The notes below the pieces were generated by a model, which did no database searches, was not told the DNA's origin, and saw nothing but the letters and a program-made list of their open reading frames with translations. From the NCBI GenBank assembly GCA_045593405.1, contig JAZNWN010000003.1, forward strand, positions 124,001 through 188,000: a stretch of DNA of 64,000 nt, given 5' to 3'. Each line of letters begins with the position of its first letter. Within the stretch, counting starts at the first letter, position 1. Origin of the DNA: UMGS1933 sp045593405 (GTDB lineage Bacteria; Bacillota; Clostridia; TANB77; CAG-508). Made by a program: the position numbers and the translations under genes. Of this stretch, positions 7,401 to 16,291 are shown in pieces.

Positions 7401-8684
7401 ATGAGCGTTAAAGTAGAAAAAACAGACAAAACAAATGAGGTAAAACTAGAATTCACAGTTGAAGCGGCTAAATTTGAAGAAGCTATACAAACTGTATACA
7501 AAAAAAGTGCAAAATATTTTAAAATACCAGGATTTAGAAATGGAAAAGCACCATTTAAAATGGTAGAAAAAATGTATGGAATACAAATATTTTATGAGGA
7601 TGCTTTTAATGAAGTAGCATCAAAAGTATACGAAGAAGGTATAAAAGAATCTGGTGTTGAAGTTGTAAGTAGACCAGAAATTGATATTAAACAAATGGAA
7701 GCTGGAAAGGATTTAATATTTACAGCAGTTGTACAAACAAAACCAGAAGTGACTTTAGGAAAATATAAAGGTATAGAAATTAAAAAGCATGAGTATACTG
7801 TAACTGATGAAGAAGTTGAACACGAATTAGGACATATGGCAGAAAAAAATGCAAGAATAATTACAGTAGAAGACAGAGCTGTAGAAAATAATGATATAAC
7901 AGTAATTGATTTTGAAGGATTTGTAGATGGAAAAGCTTTTGAAGGTGGAAAAGCAGAAAACTATGAATTAACAATAGGAAGTAATTCATTTATTCCAGGG
8001 TTTGAAGATCAAATTATAGGAATGAATTTAAATGAAGAAAGAGACATTAAAGTTAAATTCCCAGAAGAATATTTCTCTAAAGAATTAGCTGGAAAAGATG
8101 CAACTTTCAAAATAAAATTACATGAAATAAAGAAAAAAGAAATGCCAGAAATAAATGACGAATTAGCAAAAGACATTAGTGAATTTGATACAATTGATGA
8201 ATTAAAAGCATCAATAAGAGAAAGTAAAGAAAAACAAAATGAAACAAAGGCAAAATATGAAACTGAAGATGATGCAATTGAAGCTGTTTGCAAAAATGCA
8301 AAAGTAGAAATTCCATCAGGAATGATTGAAACAGAAATAGAAAATATGGAAAAAGACATGGAATCAAGACTTGGATACCAAGGAATGAACTTAGATAACT
8401 ATCTTCAAATGATAGGAAAAACAAGACAAGAATTTAGAGACGAGTACAAACCACAAGCAGAAAAACAAGTAAAATCAAGATTAGTATTAGAAGCAGTATC
8501 AAATGATGCTAAAATAGAAGTAACAGAAGAAGAAATATCTTCAAAAATAGCAGAAATGGCAAAAATGTATGGACAAAAAGAAGAAGATGTGAAAAAGAAT
8601 GAACAACTAATAAACTATGTAAAAGAAAACTTAAAAACAGAAAAAACAATAGAATTCATAGTATCAAATGCAAAAATAAAATAA
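7401..8684 (+). CDS. tig: Trigger factor (ribosome-bound chaperone, peptidyl-prolyl isomerase)
   Basis: Binds the ribosome exit tunnel and shields nascent chains. The 427 residues show the ribosome-binding GFRNGKAPFKMVEK loop (about 46-58), an FKBP-type isomerase domain (about 150-245; VIDFEGFVDGKAFEGG) and a long helical C-terminal chaperone domain. Followed by clpP and clpX, the usual tig-clpP-clpX order. RBS GAAAGG. Confidence 0.97.
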   Translation: MSVKVEKTDKTNEVKLEFTVEAAKFEEAIQTVYKKSAKYFKIPGFRNGKAPFKMVEKMYGIQIFYEDAFNEVASKVYEEGIKESGVEVVSRPEIDIKQMEAGKDLIFTAVVQTKPEVTLGKYKGIEIKKHEYTVTDEEVEHELGHMAEKNARIITVEDRAVENNDITVIDFEGFVDGKAFEGGKAENYELTIGSNSFIPGFEDQIIGMNLNEERDIKVKFPEEYFSKELAGKDATFKIKLHEIKKKEMPEINDELAKDISEFDTIDELKASIRESKEKQNETKAKYETEDDAIEAVCKNAKVEIPSGMIETEIENMEKDMESRLGYQGMNLDNYLQMIGKTRQEFRDEYKPQAEKQVKSRLVLEAVSNDAKIEVTEEEISSKIAEMAKMYGQKEEDVKKNEQLINYVKENLKTEKTIEFIVSNAKIK

Positions 8685-8689
8685 TAAAA

Positions 8690-8738
8690 AATGGGGCTGG
8701 TCTTTCTAAAAAACTTTAAAAAACCTGCCCCACTTTTC
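8690..8738 (+). terminator. tig terminator
   Basis: TGGGGC-TGGT and ACC-TGCCCCA form the stem, followed by CTTTTC. The loop is long, so efficiency is uncertain. Confidence 0.55.
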
Positions 8739-8777
8739 AACCAGATCAAAGTATTATATATAAAAATATGAATAAAG

Positions 8778-8924
8778 TAGCCAAACGCAGGAGTTTTATA
8801 TATTTTAAAAGGGAATTTCCTCGTGGGGACCGCCGTGGGCTGTTAAATGCGAAGCATTGTTACAGCGCCGGTGGGAAGAAATGAGCGAATTAAAATATAT
8901 AAACTCCGACGAGATTTGGCGGAT
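8778..8924. repeat. About 150-bp repeat, GCCAAACGC ... GAGATTTGGCGG family, subtype 1
   Basis: Bounded by GTAGCCAAACGCAGG and CTCCGACGAGATTTGGCGG. The inner arms TATATATTTTAAAA and TTAAAATATATAAA are inverted. The interior is GC-rich (GGGGACCGCCGTGGGCTG ... TTACAGCGCCGGTGGG). Close copy at 30312-30461. It carries an open frame that runs into clpP but looks non-coding. Confidence 0.8.
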
Positions 8925-8954
8925 TTAAAAAGGATAATTTTAGGAGGTAAAAAT

Positions 8955-9551
8955 ATGGATAATAGTTTAGTCCCATATGTTGTTGAACAAACAAGTAGAG
9001 GAGAAAGATCATACGATATTTTCTCAAGATTATTAAAAGACAGAATTATATTTTTAAGTGAGGATGTAAATCATGCAACAGCAAGTTTAGTAATAGCACA
9101 AATGTTATTTTTAGAATCAGAAGATCCAGATAAAGAAATATCATTTTATATAAATAGCCCAGGAGGTTCTATAACAGATGGAATGGCAATTGTAGACACA
9201 ATGAATTATATAAAATGTCCAGTAAACACAATTTGTATAGGATTAGCTGCAAGTATGGGAGCAGTGCTTTTATCTGCAGGAACAAAAGGAAAAAGAATGG
9301 CAACTAAAAATGCAGAAATAATGATACATCAACCATTAATTTCTGGAGGACTTTCAGGTCAAGCAACAGAAATAAAAATACATGCAGACCACATGGTAAA
9401 AACTAGAGAAAAATTGAATAAATTCTTAAGTGAAAAAACTGGTCAAAGTCTAGAAAAAATAGAAGCAGATACAGAAAGAGATAATTTTATGACAGCAGAG
9501 CAAGCTCTAGAATATGGATTAATAGATGAAATATTAGACGAAAGAAAATAA
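8955..9551 (+). CDS. clpP: ATP-dependent Clp protease proteolytic subunit
   Basis: Serine peptidase subunit of ClpXP. From ATG 8955 (after TAGGAGGTAAAAAT) the protein has 198 residues, the normal length. It carries the catalytic Ser in GLAASMGAVLLSAG, His in MIHQPL and the following acidic residue. An upstream in-frame ATG at 8847 lies inside a repeat and would add a non-homologous extension, so 8955 is preferred. clpX follows. Confidence 0.96.
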   Translation: MDNSLVPYVVEQTSRGERSYDIFSRLLKDRIIFLSEDVNHATASLVIAQMLFLESEDPDKEISFYINSPGGSITDGMAIVDTMNYIKCPVNTICIGLAASMGAVLLSAGTKGKRMATKNAEIMIHQPLISGGLSGQATEIKIHADHMVKTREKLNKFLSEKTGQSLEKIEADTERDNFMTAEQALEYGLIDEILDERK

Positions 9552-9553
9552 AA

Positions 9554-9606
9554 CTGTAGGGGTCGGTCTTGACCGACCCGCGGGCTAATCTTGACTAGCC
9601 CCTACA
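9554..9606. repeat. GTAGGGG palindromic intergenic repeat
   Basis: TGTAGGGGTCGGTC ... CTAGCCCCTACA between clpP and clpX. Confidence 0.7.
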
Positions 9607-9622
9607 AACGGGAGGAGAAAAA

Positions 9623-10936
9623 ATGGCAAATAAGAAAACGAGTAATGGTATAAGATGTTCTTTTTGTGGAAAACCACAAGAAATGGTAAAAAAGATAATA
9701 GCAGGTCCAAATGTTTTTATTTGTGATGAATGTATTGGTGTGTGTAATAACATTATGGATAATGAAATATATGAAGACGAAAAAGGATACACAGATGTTA
9801 AATCTGAAAAAATACCAACACCAGCAGAAATAAAGGCAATACTTGATGAATATGTTATTGGTCAAGAAGAAGCTAAAAAAACTTTATCAGTTGCAGTATA
9901 TAACCATTATAAAAGAATAAATTGCAAAGAAATTATAGATGAAGTAGAAATTCAAAAAAGTAATGTATTACTTCTTGGACCAACAGGTTCAGGGAAAACA
10001 CTTCTTGCACAAACATTAGCTAGGATTCTTAATGTCCCATTCGCAATAGCAGATGCAACAACACTTACAGAAGCAGGATATGTTGGGGAAGATGTGGAAA
10101 ACATCTTATTAAAACTAATACAATCTGCGGAATATGATATAGAAAAAGCACAAAAAGGTATTGTATATATAGATGAAATAGATAAAATATCTAGAAAATC
10201 TGAAAACCCTTCAATAACAAGAGATGTAAGTGGAGAAGGCGTTCAACAAGCATTATTAAAAATAATAGAAGGAACAGTAGCATCTGTACCACCACAAGGG
10301 GGAAGAAAACATCCTCATCAAGAATTAATACAAATAGATACTAGCAATATTTTATTTATATGTGGAGGAGCATTTGAAGGACTAGAAAAAATAATAAAAG
10401 ACAGAACTGGAAAAAAATCAATGGGATTTAATGCCCAAATTGAAAGCAAAAAAGAACAACACACATATAAAGTTTTTGAAGAACTATTACCACAAGATTT
10501 ATTAAAATTTGGTTTAATTCCAGAATTTGTTGGAAGACTTCCAATTATAGCAACACTTCAAGAATTAGATAGAGATGCATTAGTAGAAATAGTTACAAAA
10601 CCTAAAAATGCTTTAGTAAAACAATATAAAAAATTATTGGAACTAGATGGAGTAGAACTTGAATTTGAAAAAGAAGCATTGAATGCAATAGTAGAAAAAG
10701 CAATAGAAAGAAACACTGGTGCAAGAGGATTAAGGTCAATAATAGAAGACATAATGAGAGATATTATGTTTGATATACCAACAAATCCAAAAATAGAAAA
10801 ATGTATAATAACAAAAGAAACAGTAGCAAACAAAAAAGAACCAACATTAATAATAAATGAAAATAAAGTAATAGAGGAACCAAAAAAAGAAACACCAGTA
10901 AAAAAGAAAAAAGCTGGAACAAACAAAACAGCATAA
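9623..10936 (+). CDS. clpX: ATP-dependent Clp protease ATP-binding subunit ClpX
   Basis: The AAA+ unfoldase that feeds ClpP. The 437 residues show the N-terminal four-cysteine zinc domain (CSFCGK ... CDEC, about 11-37), Walker A GPTGSGKTLL (about 117-126), Walker B IVYIDEIDK, sensor GGAFEGLE and the GFNA pore/IGF region. The C-terminus has a lysine-rich tail. RBS GGGAGGAG. Confidence 0.97.
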   Translation: MANKKTSNGIRCSFCGKPQEMVKKIIAGPNVFICDECIGVCNNIMDNEIYEDEKGYTDVKSEKIPTPAEIKAILDEYVIGQEEAKKTLSVAVYNHYKRINCKEIIDEVEIQKSNVLLLGPTGSGKTLLAQTLARILNVPFAIADATTLTEAGYVGEDVENILLKLIQSAEYDIEKAQKGIVYIDEIDKISRKSENPSITRDVSGEGVQQALLKIIEGTVASVPPQGGRKHPHQELIQIDTSNILFICGGAFEGLEKIIKDRTGKKSMGFNAQIESKKEQHTYKVFEELLPQDLLKFGLIPEFVGRLPIIATLQELDRDALVEIVTKPKNALVKQYKKLLELDGVELEFEKEALNAIVEKAIERNTGARGLRSIIEDIMRDIMFDIPTNPKIEKCIITKETVANKKEPTLIINENKVIEEPKKETPVKKKKAGTNKTA

Positions 10937-11015
10937 TAAAAGTATTTTGTGTTTGGTATTTGGTTTTTGGAATAAAAATGCTAAATTAAAAAACACCAAA
11001 TACCAAATACAAACC
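10932..11015. repeat. GTGTTTGG-rich inverted repeat
   Basis: TTTTGTGTTTGGTATTTGG and the inverted AAACACCAAATACCAAATAC flank a short loop. Relatives at 31549, 44128 and 63773. It produces a spurious upstream extension of the next gene. Confidence 0.6.
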
Positions 11016-11030
11016 AATAAGGAGAAATAT

Positions 11031-11868
11031 ATGTCGCACATTATAATACATACATTAGTAGATACTTTGAAAATATTACCATTTTTATTTCTCACATATT
11101 TACTAATGGAATATTTAGAACACAAAACAAGTGAGAAGTCAAAAAATGTAATCAAAAAATCAGGAAAATTTGGACCAATATTTGGAGGATTGCTTGGAGC
11201 AATTCCACAATGTGGATTTTCTGTATCTGCAACAAACTTATATGCAGGAAGAGTAATCACAACTCGGAACATTAATATCAATATATTTATCAACATCAGA
11301 CGAAATGCTTCCAATATTAATATCAAATGGAACAAACATTGGACTAGTTTTAAAAATCGTGGCAATAAAAGTTGTAATTGGTATAATTGCAGGATTTTTA
11401 ATAGATTTGATTTTTAGAAAGAAAGAAGAAAATAGAGAACATATACATGAATTGTGTGAGCATGATCACTGTCATTGTGAAGAAAGTATATTAAAATCTT
11501 CAATAAAACATACAATTCAAATATTTGCATTTATATTAATTATTTCATTAGCTTTAAATTTTGTATTACATATAGTTGGAGAAGAAGCTCTAGCGGGCTT
11601 AATATTAAATAGACCAATACTTGGACCAATACTTGCAGGTTTAGTTGGGCTTATTCCAAACTGTGCATCTTCAGTAGTATTAACAGAATTATTTGTAAGT
11701 GGTGTAATAGGAATAGGAACATTAATAGGTGGATTACTAGTAAACTCAGGACTTGGAGTAATAGTTTTATTTAAAGTAAACAAAAACATAAAAGAAAATA
11801 TAAAGATAGTTTCAATATTATATGCAATTGGTGTGATTTCAGGAATAATAATTGAGTTAATAATATAA
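11031..11868 (+). CDS. ArsP_2-type putative metal/arsenic permease, needs +1 shift at CGG 11265
   Basis: The start is ATG 11031 (MSHIIIHTLVDTL) after AAGGAGAAATAT. The protein breaks at CGG 11265-11267. Skipping the C gives VITTGTLISIYLSTSDEMLP, matching the conserved TSDEM region of this multi-pass putative manganese/heavy-metal exporter family. Joined length 278 residues with about 8-10 hydrophobic segments. The two PxCxxS-like repeats, IPQCGFS and IPNCASS, sit in the two halves. A cysteine/histidine-rich cytoplasmic loop (HIHELCEHDHCHCEES) may bind metal. Confidence 0.87.
11265..11267 (+). other. In-frame CGG, +1 recoding site (ArsP_2 gene)
   Basis: Context ACA ACT CGG AAC; ACT (C) GGA ACA restores the frame. 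Confidence 0.87.
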
Positions 11869-11877
11869 AAATTGATA

Positions 11878-11940
11878 TGTAGGGGCGGACTTCCATGTCC
11901 GCCCTTTGTAAAGGGCAGGGTTCCATCCCTGCCCTTACAG
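11878..11940. repeat. GTAGGGGC palindromic intergenic repeat
   Basis: TGTAGGGGCGGACTTCC ... CTGCCCTTACA, with an internal inverted copy. Confidence 0.7.
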
Positions 11941-12003
11941 TTATATTAAAAAATTTTGTTCTATAAGAGGATTTTCTGAATATAATAATTTTAGGTGATT
12001 TGA

Positions 12004-12402
12004 ATGATAAAAATGAAAGAAATGACAGTAGAAGGAACAGGTAGTAATTTGATTAGGGTTTTAAAAGGAAGTACAGCATCAGTTGTTATTACAATAGTTT
12101 TGTTACTAATATATTCAGCGTTGCTTACATATACAAGTTTAAATGAAAATACTATGCCTATATTTATAATTGCGATAACAGGAATAAGTATATTGGCAGG
12201 AAGTTTAATAAGTAGTTTAAATATAAGAAAAAATGGACTTACAAATGGAGCGTTAGTTGGTTTAATTTATATTTTGGTAATATATTTACTATCAAGTATA
12301 ATAGGTCAGAACTTTTCTTTAAACATATATTCAATTATCATGATAATTGTAAGTGTAATTGCAGGTGCAATTGGGGGAATAATTGGAGTGAATAGAAAGT
12401 AA
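12004..12402 (+). CDS. TIGR04086-like small membrane protein
   Basis: 132 residues with four hydrophobic segments and glycine-rich turns (GSLISSLNIRKNGLTNGALVG; AGAIGGIIGVNRK). The pattern resembles the TIGR04086 membrane protein family of Clostridia, function unknown. The start is weakly supported: the ATG at 12004 follows TAGGTGATTTG, and a second ATG (12013) is close. No in-frame CGG. Confidence 0.65.
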   Translation: MIKMKEMTVEGTGSNLIRVLKGSTASVVITIVLLLIYSALLTYTSLNENTMPIFIIAITGISILAGSLISSLNIRKNGLTNGALVGLIYILVIYLLSSIIGQNFSLNIYSIIMIIVSVIAGAIGGIIGVNRK

Positions 12403-12422
12403 AAAAAATTTCTTAAAACCTA

Positions 12423-12479
12423 TTGACATTTAATGTAAATAGGTATAAATTATTAGCAGTCAAATTAAAAGACTGCTAA
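12423..12479 (+). promoter_or_regulatory. groESL promoter with variant CIRCE operator
   Basis: TTGACA (12423-12428) is followed by a TATAAATT region (12444-12451). Then comes TTAGCAGTC (12453-12461), nine bases, GACTGCTAA (12471-12479). The HrcA-binding CIRCE element is TTAGCACTC-N9-GAGTGCTAA. Here one base in each arm is changed in a compensating way, so the palindrome is perfect. Heat-shock control by HrcA is inferred. Confidence 0.85.
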
Positions 12480-12507
12480 AATATTTGAAGGAGGATTGAT
12501 TTAGAGT

Positions 12508-12792
12508 ATGATAAAACCAGTAGCAGATAGAGTTTTAATAAAAATGAAAGAAGAAGAGGAAACAACAAAAAGTGGAATTATTTTATCAAGCGGAGCAAAA
12601 GAAAAACCACAAATAGCAGAAGTAATTGAGGTAGGACCAGGGATAACACATATAGAAGGAAAAGAAGTAAAAATGTATATAAAAAAAGGGGACAGAGTAA
12701 TAGTAAGCAAATATTCTGGAACAGAAGTAAAATATGAGGGGGAAGACTATTTAATAGTAAAACAAGATGATGTATTAGCAATAATAGAATAG
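12508..12792 (+). CDS. groES: Co-chaperonin GroES
   Basis: 94 residues, family length. It opens IKPVADRVLIK and has the mobile loop region EEEETTKSGIILSSGAKEK (about 14-34) that docks on GroEL. RBS AAGGAGGATTG. First gene of the groESL operon behind the CIRCE-like operator. Confidence 0.96.
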   Translation: MIKPVADRVLIKMKEEEETTKSGIILSSGAKEKPQIAEVIEVGPGITHIEGKEVKMYIKKGDRVIVSKYSGTEVKYEGEDYLIVKQDDVLAIIE

Positions 12793-12795
12793 ATG

Positions 12796-12855
12796 TGTAG
12801 GGGCTGGTCTTGACCAGCCCGTAATTAGCGGATAGGTCAAGATCGACCTATACAA
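12796..12855. repeat. GTAGGGGC palindromic repeat within the groESL operon
   Basis: TGTAGGGGCTGGTCTTGACC ... GGTCAAGATCGACC..TACA. It lies between groES and groEL, so it is transcribed. Confidence 0.65.
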
Positions 12856-12882
12856 ATAATCGTAAAAGGGAGAGGTTAAATT

Positions 12883-14520
12883 ATGTCAAAGGAAATTAAG
12901 TTTGGTGAAGATGCCAGAAAAAAGATGTTAGATGGAGTAAACATTTTAGCAGACACAGTTAAAGTAACATTAGGACCAAAAGGAAGAAATGTTGTATTAG
13001 ATAAAAATTATGGAGCACCATTAATTACAAATGATGGTGTAACAATAGCAAAAGAAATAGAACTAGATGATCCATATGAAAACATAGGAGCAAGACTTGT
13101 AAAAGAAGTAGCAACAAAAACAAATGATGTTGCAGGAGATGGAACTACAACAGCAACAGTTTTGGCTCAAGCAATAATAAAAGAAGGGGTAAGAAATGTT
13201 GCTGCAGGTGGAGATCCTATGGCAATAAAAAGAGGAATAGATAAAGCTGTTGGAACAGCTATTGAAGGTTTAAAAGAAATAAGCTCAGAAATAAATGGAA
13301 AAGAAGATATTGCAAGAGTTGCAAGTATATCTGCAAATAATCAAGAAATTGGAGAATTAATTGCAGATGCAATGGAAAAAGTAAGCAAAGATGGTGTAAT
13401 AACAATAGAAGAATCAAAAACTGCAACAACTGGCTTAAATGTGGTAGAAGGAATGCAATTTGATAAAGGTTATATATCACCATATTTTGTAACAGATACA
13501 GAAAAAATGGAAACTATAATGGAAAATCCTTATATATTAATAACAGATAAAAAAATTGGAAATATTCAAGAAATATTACCACTTTTAGAAGCTGTAATGG
13601 GAGCATCAGGAAAACTTGTAATAATTGCAGATGATATAGAAGGAGAAGCTTTATCTACATTAGTTTTAAATAAACTAAGAGGAGTATTAAATGTAGTAGC
13701 AGTAAAAGCACCAGGTTTTGGAGATAGAAGAAAAGAAATGTTGGAAGACATAGCAGTTCTTACAGGAGGAGAAGTAATAACTTCAGACTTAGGACTAGAT
13801 TTAAAAGATACAATGCTAGAACAATTAGGAAGAGCAAGACAAGTAAAAGTTCAAAAAGAGAACACAATAATAGTAGATGGATTAGGAGATAAAGAAGAAT
13901 TAGCTTCCAGAGTAAAACAAGTAAAAGCGCAAATAGAAGAAACTCTAAGTGAATTTGATAAAGAAAACTTACAAGAAAGACTTGCAAAAATTGCAGGAGG
14001 AGTTGCAGTAATAGAAGTTGGAGCAGCAACAGAAGTTGAAATGAAGGAGAAAAAATTAAGAATTGAAGATGCTCTATCTGCAACAAAAGCAGCAGTAGAA
14101 GAAGGAATTGTATCTGGAGGAGGAACAGCACTAATTAATGTAATGCCAAAAGTAGAAAAAATAGTAGAAACTTTGCAAGATGATGAAAAACTAGGTGCAA
14201 AAATAGTATTAAGAGCATTAGAAGAACCATTAAGGCAAATAGCTACAAATGCAGGAGTAGAAGGTGCTGTAATTTTACAAAAAATAAAAACAAGTAAGAT
14301 TGGTATTGGATTTAATGCAGCAAAAGAAGAATATGTAGATATGAAAAAAGAAGGAATAGTAGATCCGACCAAGGTAACACGTTCAGCTTTACAAAATGCG
14401 GCAAGTATTGCATCTATGATACTTACAACAGAAAGTGTAGTAACAGATAAAAAAGAAGTAAAAAAATGTGAATGTGATGGGCATAACCAAATGCCAGCAG
14501 GAATGGAAGGGATTTATTAA
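12883..14520 (+). CDS. groEL: Chaperonin GroEL
   Basis: 545 residues. Typical motifs: VTLGPKGRNVVLDK (about 28-41), AGDGTTTATVLA (about 84-95), DIAVLTGG and the C-terminal equatorial domain with NAASIASMILTTE. The tail ends MPAGMEGIY with CECDG before it, a shortened form of the usual GGM tail. RBS GGGAGAGG. No CGG in frame, as in all the abundant housekeeping genes here. Confidence 0.98.
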   Translation: MSKEIKFGEDARKKMLDGVNILADTVKVTLGPKGRNVVLDKNYGAPLITNDGVTIAKEIELDDPYENIGARLVKEVATKTNDVAGDGTTTATVLAQAIIKEGVRNVAAGGDPMAIKRGIDKAVGTAIEGLKEISSEINGKEDIARVASISANNQEIGELIADAMEKVSKDGVITIEESKTATTGLNVVEGMQFDKGYISPYFVTDTEKMETIMENPYILITDKKIGNIQEILPLLEAVMGASGKLVIIADDIEGEALSTLVLNKLRGVLNVVAVKAPGFGDRRKEMLEDIAVLTGGEVITSDLGLDLKDTMLEQLGRARQVKVQKENTIIVDGLGDKEELASRVKQVKAQIEETLSEFDKENLQERLAKIAGGVAVIEVGAATEVEMKEKKLRIEDALSATKAAVEEGIVSGGGTALINVMPKVEKIVETLQDDEKLGAKIVLRALEEPLRQIATNAGVEGAVILQKIKTSKIGIGFNAAKEEYVDMKKEGIVDPTKVTRSALQNAASIASMILTTESVVTDKKEVKKCECDGHNQMPAGMEGIY

Positions 14521-14532
14521 TTTAATTTTTAC

Positions 14533-14562
14533 TTGACTAGCCTTACTATTTTTTGATATACT
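14533..14562 (+). promoter_or_regulatory. Promoter of the 42-aa gene
   Basis: TTGACT (14533-14538), 18 bases, TATACT (14557-14562). Confidence 0.55.
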
Positions 14563-14598
14563 CATATTAATCTGAATAGAAAAATTGAGGTGATAAAA

Positions 14599-14727
14599 AT
14601 GATAATAGATAAAGCTGGAAATATGTTTGAAGATAGAAGAAAAAAAGATGAAAAAGTTAAAAGCGATAGAAGAAAAGAAGATAATAAAATAAGAGTAGGT
14701 ACAAAAAGTGTTAATAAAGCTAAATAA
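14599..14727 (+). CDS. Small, highly charged hypothetical protein (42 aa)
   Basis: It has its own promoter, a TTGAGGTGATAAAA ribosome binding site and a downstream terminator, so it is probably a real monocistronic gene. The product (MIIDKAGNMFEDRRKKDEKVK...) is mostly Lys, Arg, Asp and Glu with two EDRRK/SDRRKED-type repeats. No membrane segment and no recognised family. Confidence 0.6.
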   Translation: MIIDKAGNMFEDRRKKDEKVKSDRRKEDNKIRVGTKSVNKAK

Positions 14728-14732
14728 TAAAT

Positions 14733-14763
14733 TTAAGACCTATGTGTTTAAACATAGGTCTTA
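14733..14763 (+). terminator. Terminator after the 42-aa gene
   Basis: AAGACCTATG and CATAGGTCTT flank an eight-base loop. Confidence 0.7.
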
Positions 14764-14792
14764 ATAAATGTTAGAGTAATAGAGGAGAGAAT

Positions 14793-16058
14793 ATGGACAT
14801 AGACAAATATCTAGATAAATTTGATAAATTTACAAAAGATCCTACTTTAAATGCAATGAAATATATTATGGATAGATTTGATAATCCAGAGAAAAAGTTA
14901 AAAATAATTCATGTGGCGGGAACTAATGGGAAAGGCAGTGTATGTGAAATGTTATCTAGTATTTTTTCACATACAAAATATAAGGTAGGAAAATTTATTT
15001 CACCACATTTAATTAAATTTAATGATGGAATATATATAAATAATAAAGAAATTTCAGATGAAGAAGTAGAAGAAATTATAATCCCTTTATCTAAAGTAGT
15101 TGATGAATATAACAGAAATCATGAAATTCCTGTAAAATGGTTTGAAATAATTACATCTTTAGTTCTTATTTATTTTGCAAAAAATGAATGTGATTTTGCA
15201 ATATTGGAAACAGGATTAGGTGGAGAAACAGATTGTACCAATATTGTAGATTCAATGGTTTCTATAATAACTAATATAGGATATGATCATATAGATATAT
15301 TAGGAAATAGTATAGAGAGTATAACTAGACACAAAGCAGGGATTATAAAGAAAAATTCAGATACAATATTTGTTAAACAAGAACAAAATATTAATTCTAT
15401 AATACAAGAAAAATGTGAAAGTAAAGAAACTTTATTACATTTGCTAGATGAAGGAGACATAAAAAATTACAAATGGCATGAAGATTTGCAACAATTTGAC
15501 TTTAAACAATATAAAAATGTAAGAATTAACTTAAAAGGAAAAAAACAAGTTAATAATGCAATCGAGGTATTAGAATGCATAAATATTTTAAAGGAAAAAG
15601 GATACCAAATTTCTAGTGAAGCTATAGAATTAGGTCTAAAAAATGTAATTCATAAAGCTAGATTTGAAACATTAAGTACAAATCCTCTAATTGTTTTTGA
15701 TGGAGGGCATAATGAAAGTGCAATAGATAATTTAATGGAAAATATTAATGTATATTTTAGTAATTATGAAAGAGTTTATATAGTTTCCATATTGAAAACA
15801 AAAGACTATAAAACAATATTAAAAAAAATATGTACAGACAAAAGCGCAATATTTATCTTTACATCAGGAAATGATAAAAATAGATATGTATCGAAAGAGG
15901 AATTATATAATATATCAAAAGAATACTTAAATGAGAAAAATATCTATCAAAAAGAATTGGTGGAAGCAATTGATTATACACGAAAAAATTATTCGGATCG
16001 AGCAATTCTTATTATAGGAAGTTTTTATGTATATAAAACAGTAAAAGGTAATATTTAA
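14793..16058 (+). CDS. folC: Bifunctional folylpolyglutamate/dihydrofolate synthase
   Basis: Adds glutamate to folates in the one-carbon pathway. The 421 residues show the ATP-binding VAGTNGKGSV (about 41-50), the Mur ligase-type central domain with ETGLGGETDCTNI and GYDHIDILG, and the C-terminal domain with VFDGGHN. RBS GAGGAGAG. folD lies further along the same strand. Confidence 0.93.
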   Translation: MDIDKYLDKFDKFTKDPTLNAMKYIMDRFDNPEKKLKIIHVAGTNGKGSVCEMLSSIFSHTKYKVGKFISPHLIKFNDGIYINNKEISDEEVEEIIIPLSKVVDEYNRNHEIPVKWFEIITSLVLIYFAKNECDFAILETGLGGETDCTNIVDSMVSIITNIGYDHIDILGNSIESITRHKAGIIKKNSDTIFVKQEQNINSIIQEKCESKETLLHLLDEGDIKNYKWHEDLQQFDFKQYKNVRINLKGKKQVNNAIEVLECINILKEKGYQISSEAIELGLKNVIHKARFETLSTNPLIVFDGGHNESAIDNLMENINVYFSNYERVYIVSILKTKDYKTILKKICTDKSAIFIFTSGNDKNRYVSKEELYNISKEYLNEKNIYQKELVEAIDYTRKNYSDRAILIIGSFYVYKTVKGNI

Positions 16059-16077
16059 TTTTAATATTACCTTTTTG
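16044..16077 (+). terminator. folC terminator
   Basis: AAAGGTAATATT and AATATTACCTTTTT form a stem and T-tract overlapping the end of folC. Confidence 0.75.
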
Positions 16078-16095
16078 TCTTATTTGTAATAAAAT

Positions 16096-16180
16096 GGGAA
16101 TAATAATTTATGTGTCTGGTGTTTTGTATTTGGTTTTATTATAAAAATCTCAAATATAAATCCTAAAAAAACACATATAA
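16096..16180. repeat. Partial MITE-like/GTGTTTGG-rich remnant
   Basis: AATAATAATTTATGTGTCTGGTGTTTTGTATTTGG matches the left end and interior seen at 151-200, but no right terminus is visible. The rest of the gap to 16291 is A/T-rich with no other signal that I can name. Confidence 0.45.
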
Positions 16181-16291
16181 AAAAGTATTAATATGAATAA
16201 AAAATAATCTAAAATAATGAAAAAATCAATTGAAAAAATATATATTATATGTTATAAAAGATTTGTTAATATTAGAAAGGAAGGATAGATA

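Noticed and set aside
8847..8954. N-terminal extension of ClpP from ATG 8847
   Set aside because: The sequence lies inside a 150-bp repeat found elsewhere, has no homology to ClpP, and ATG 8955 has a strong RBS and gives the normal length.
13760..14131. Leu-rich minus-strand open frames opposite groEL and other genes
   Set aside because: AT-rich coding DNA gives Leu/Ile/Phe-rich antisense frames; the plus-strand genes are certain.
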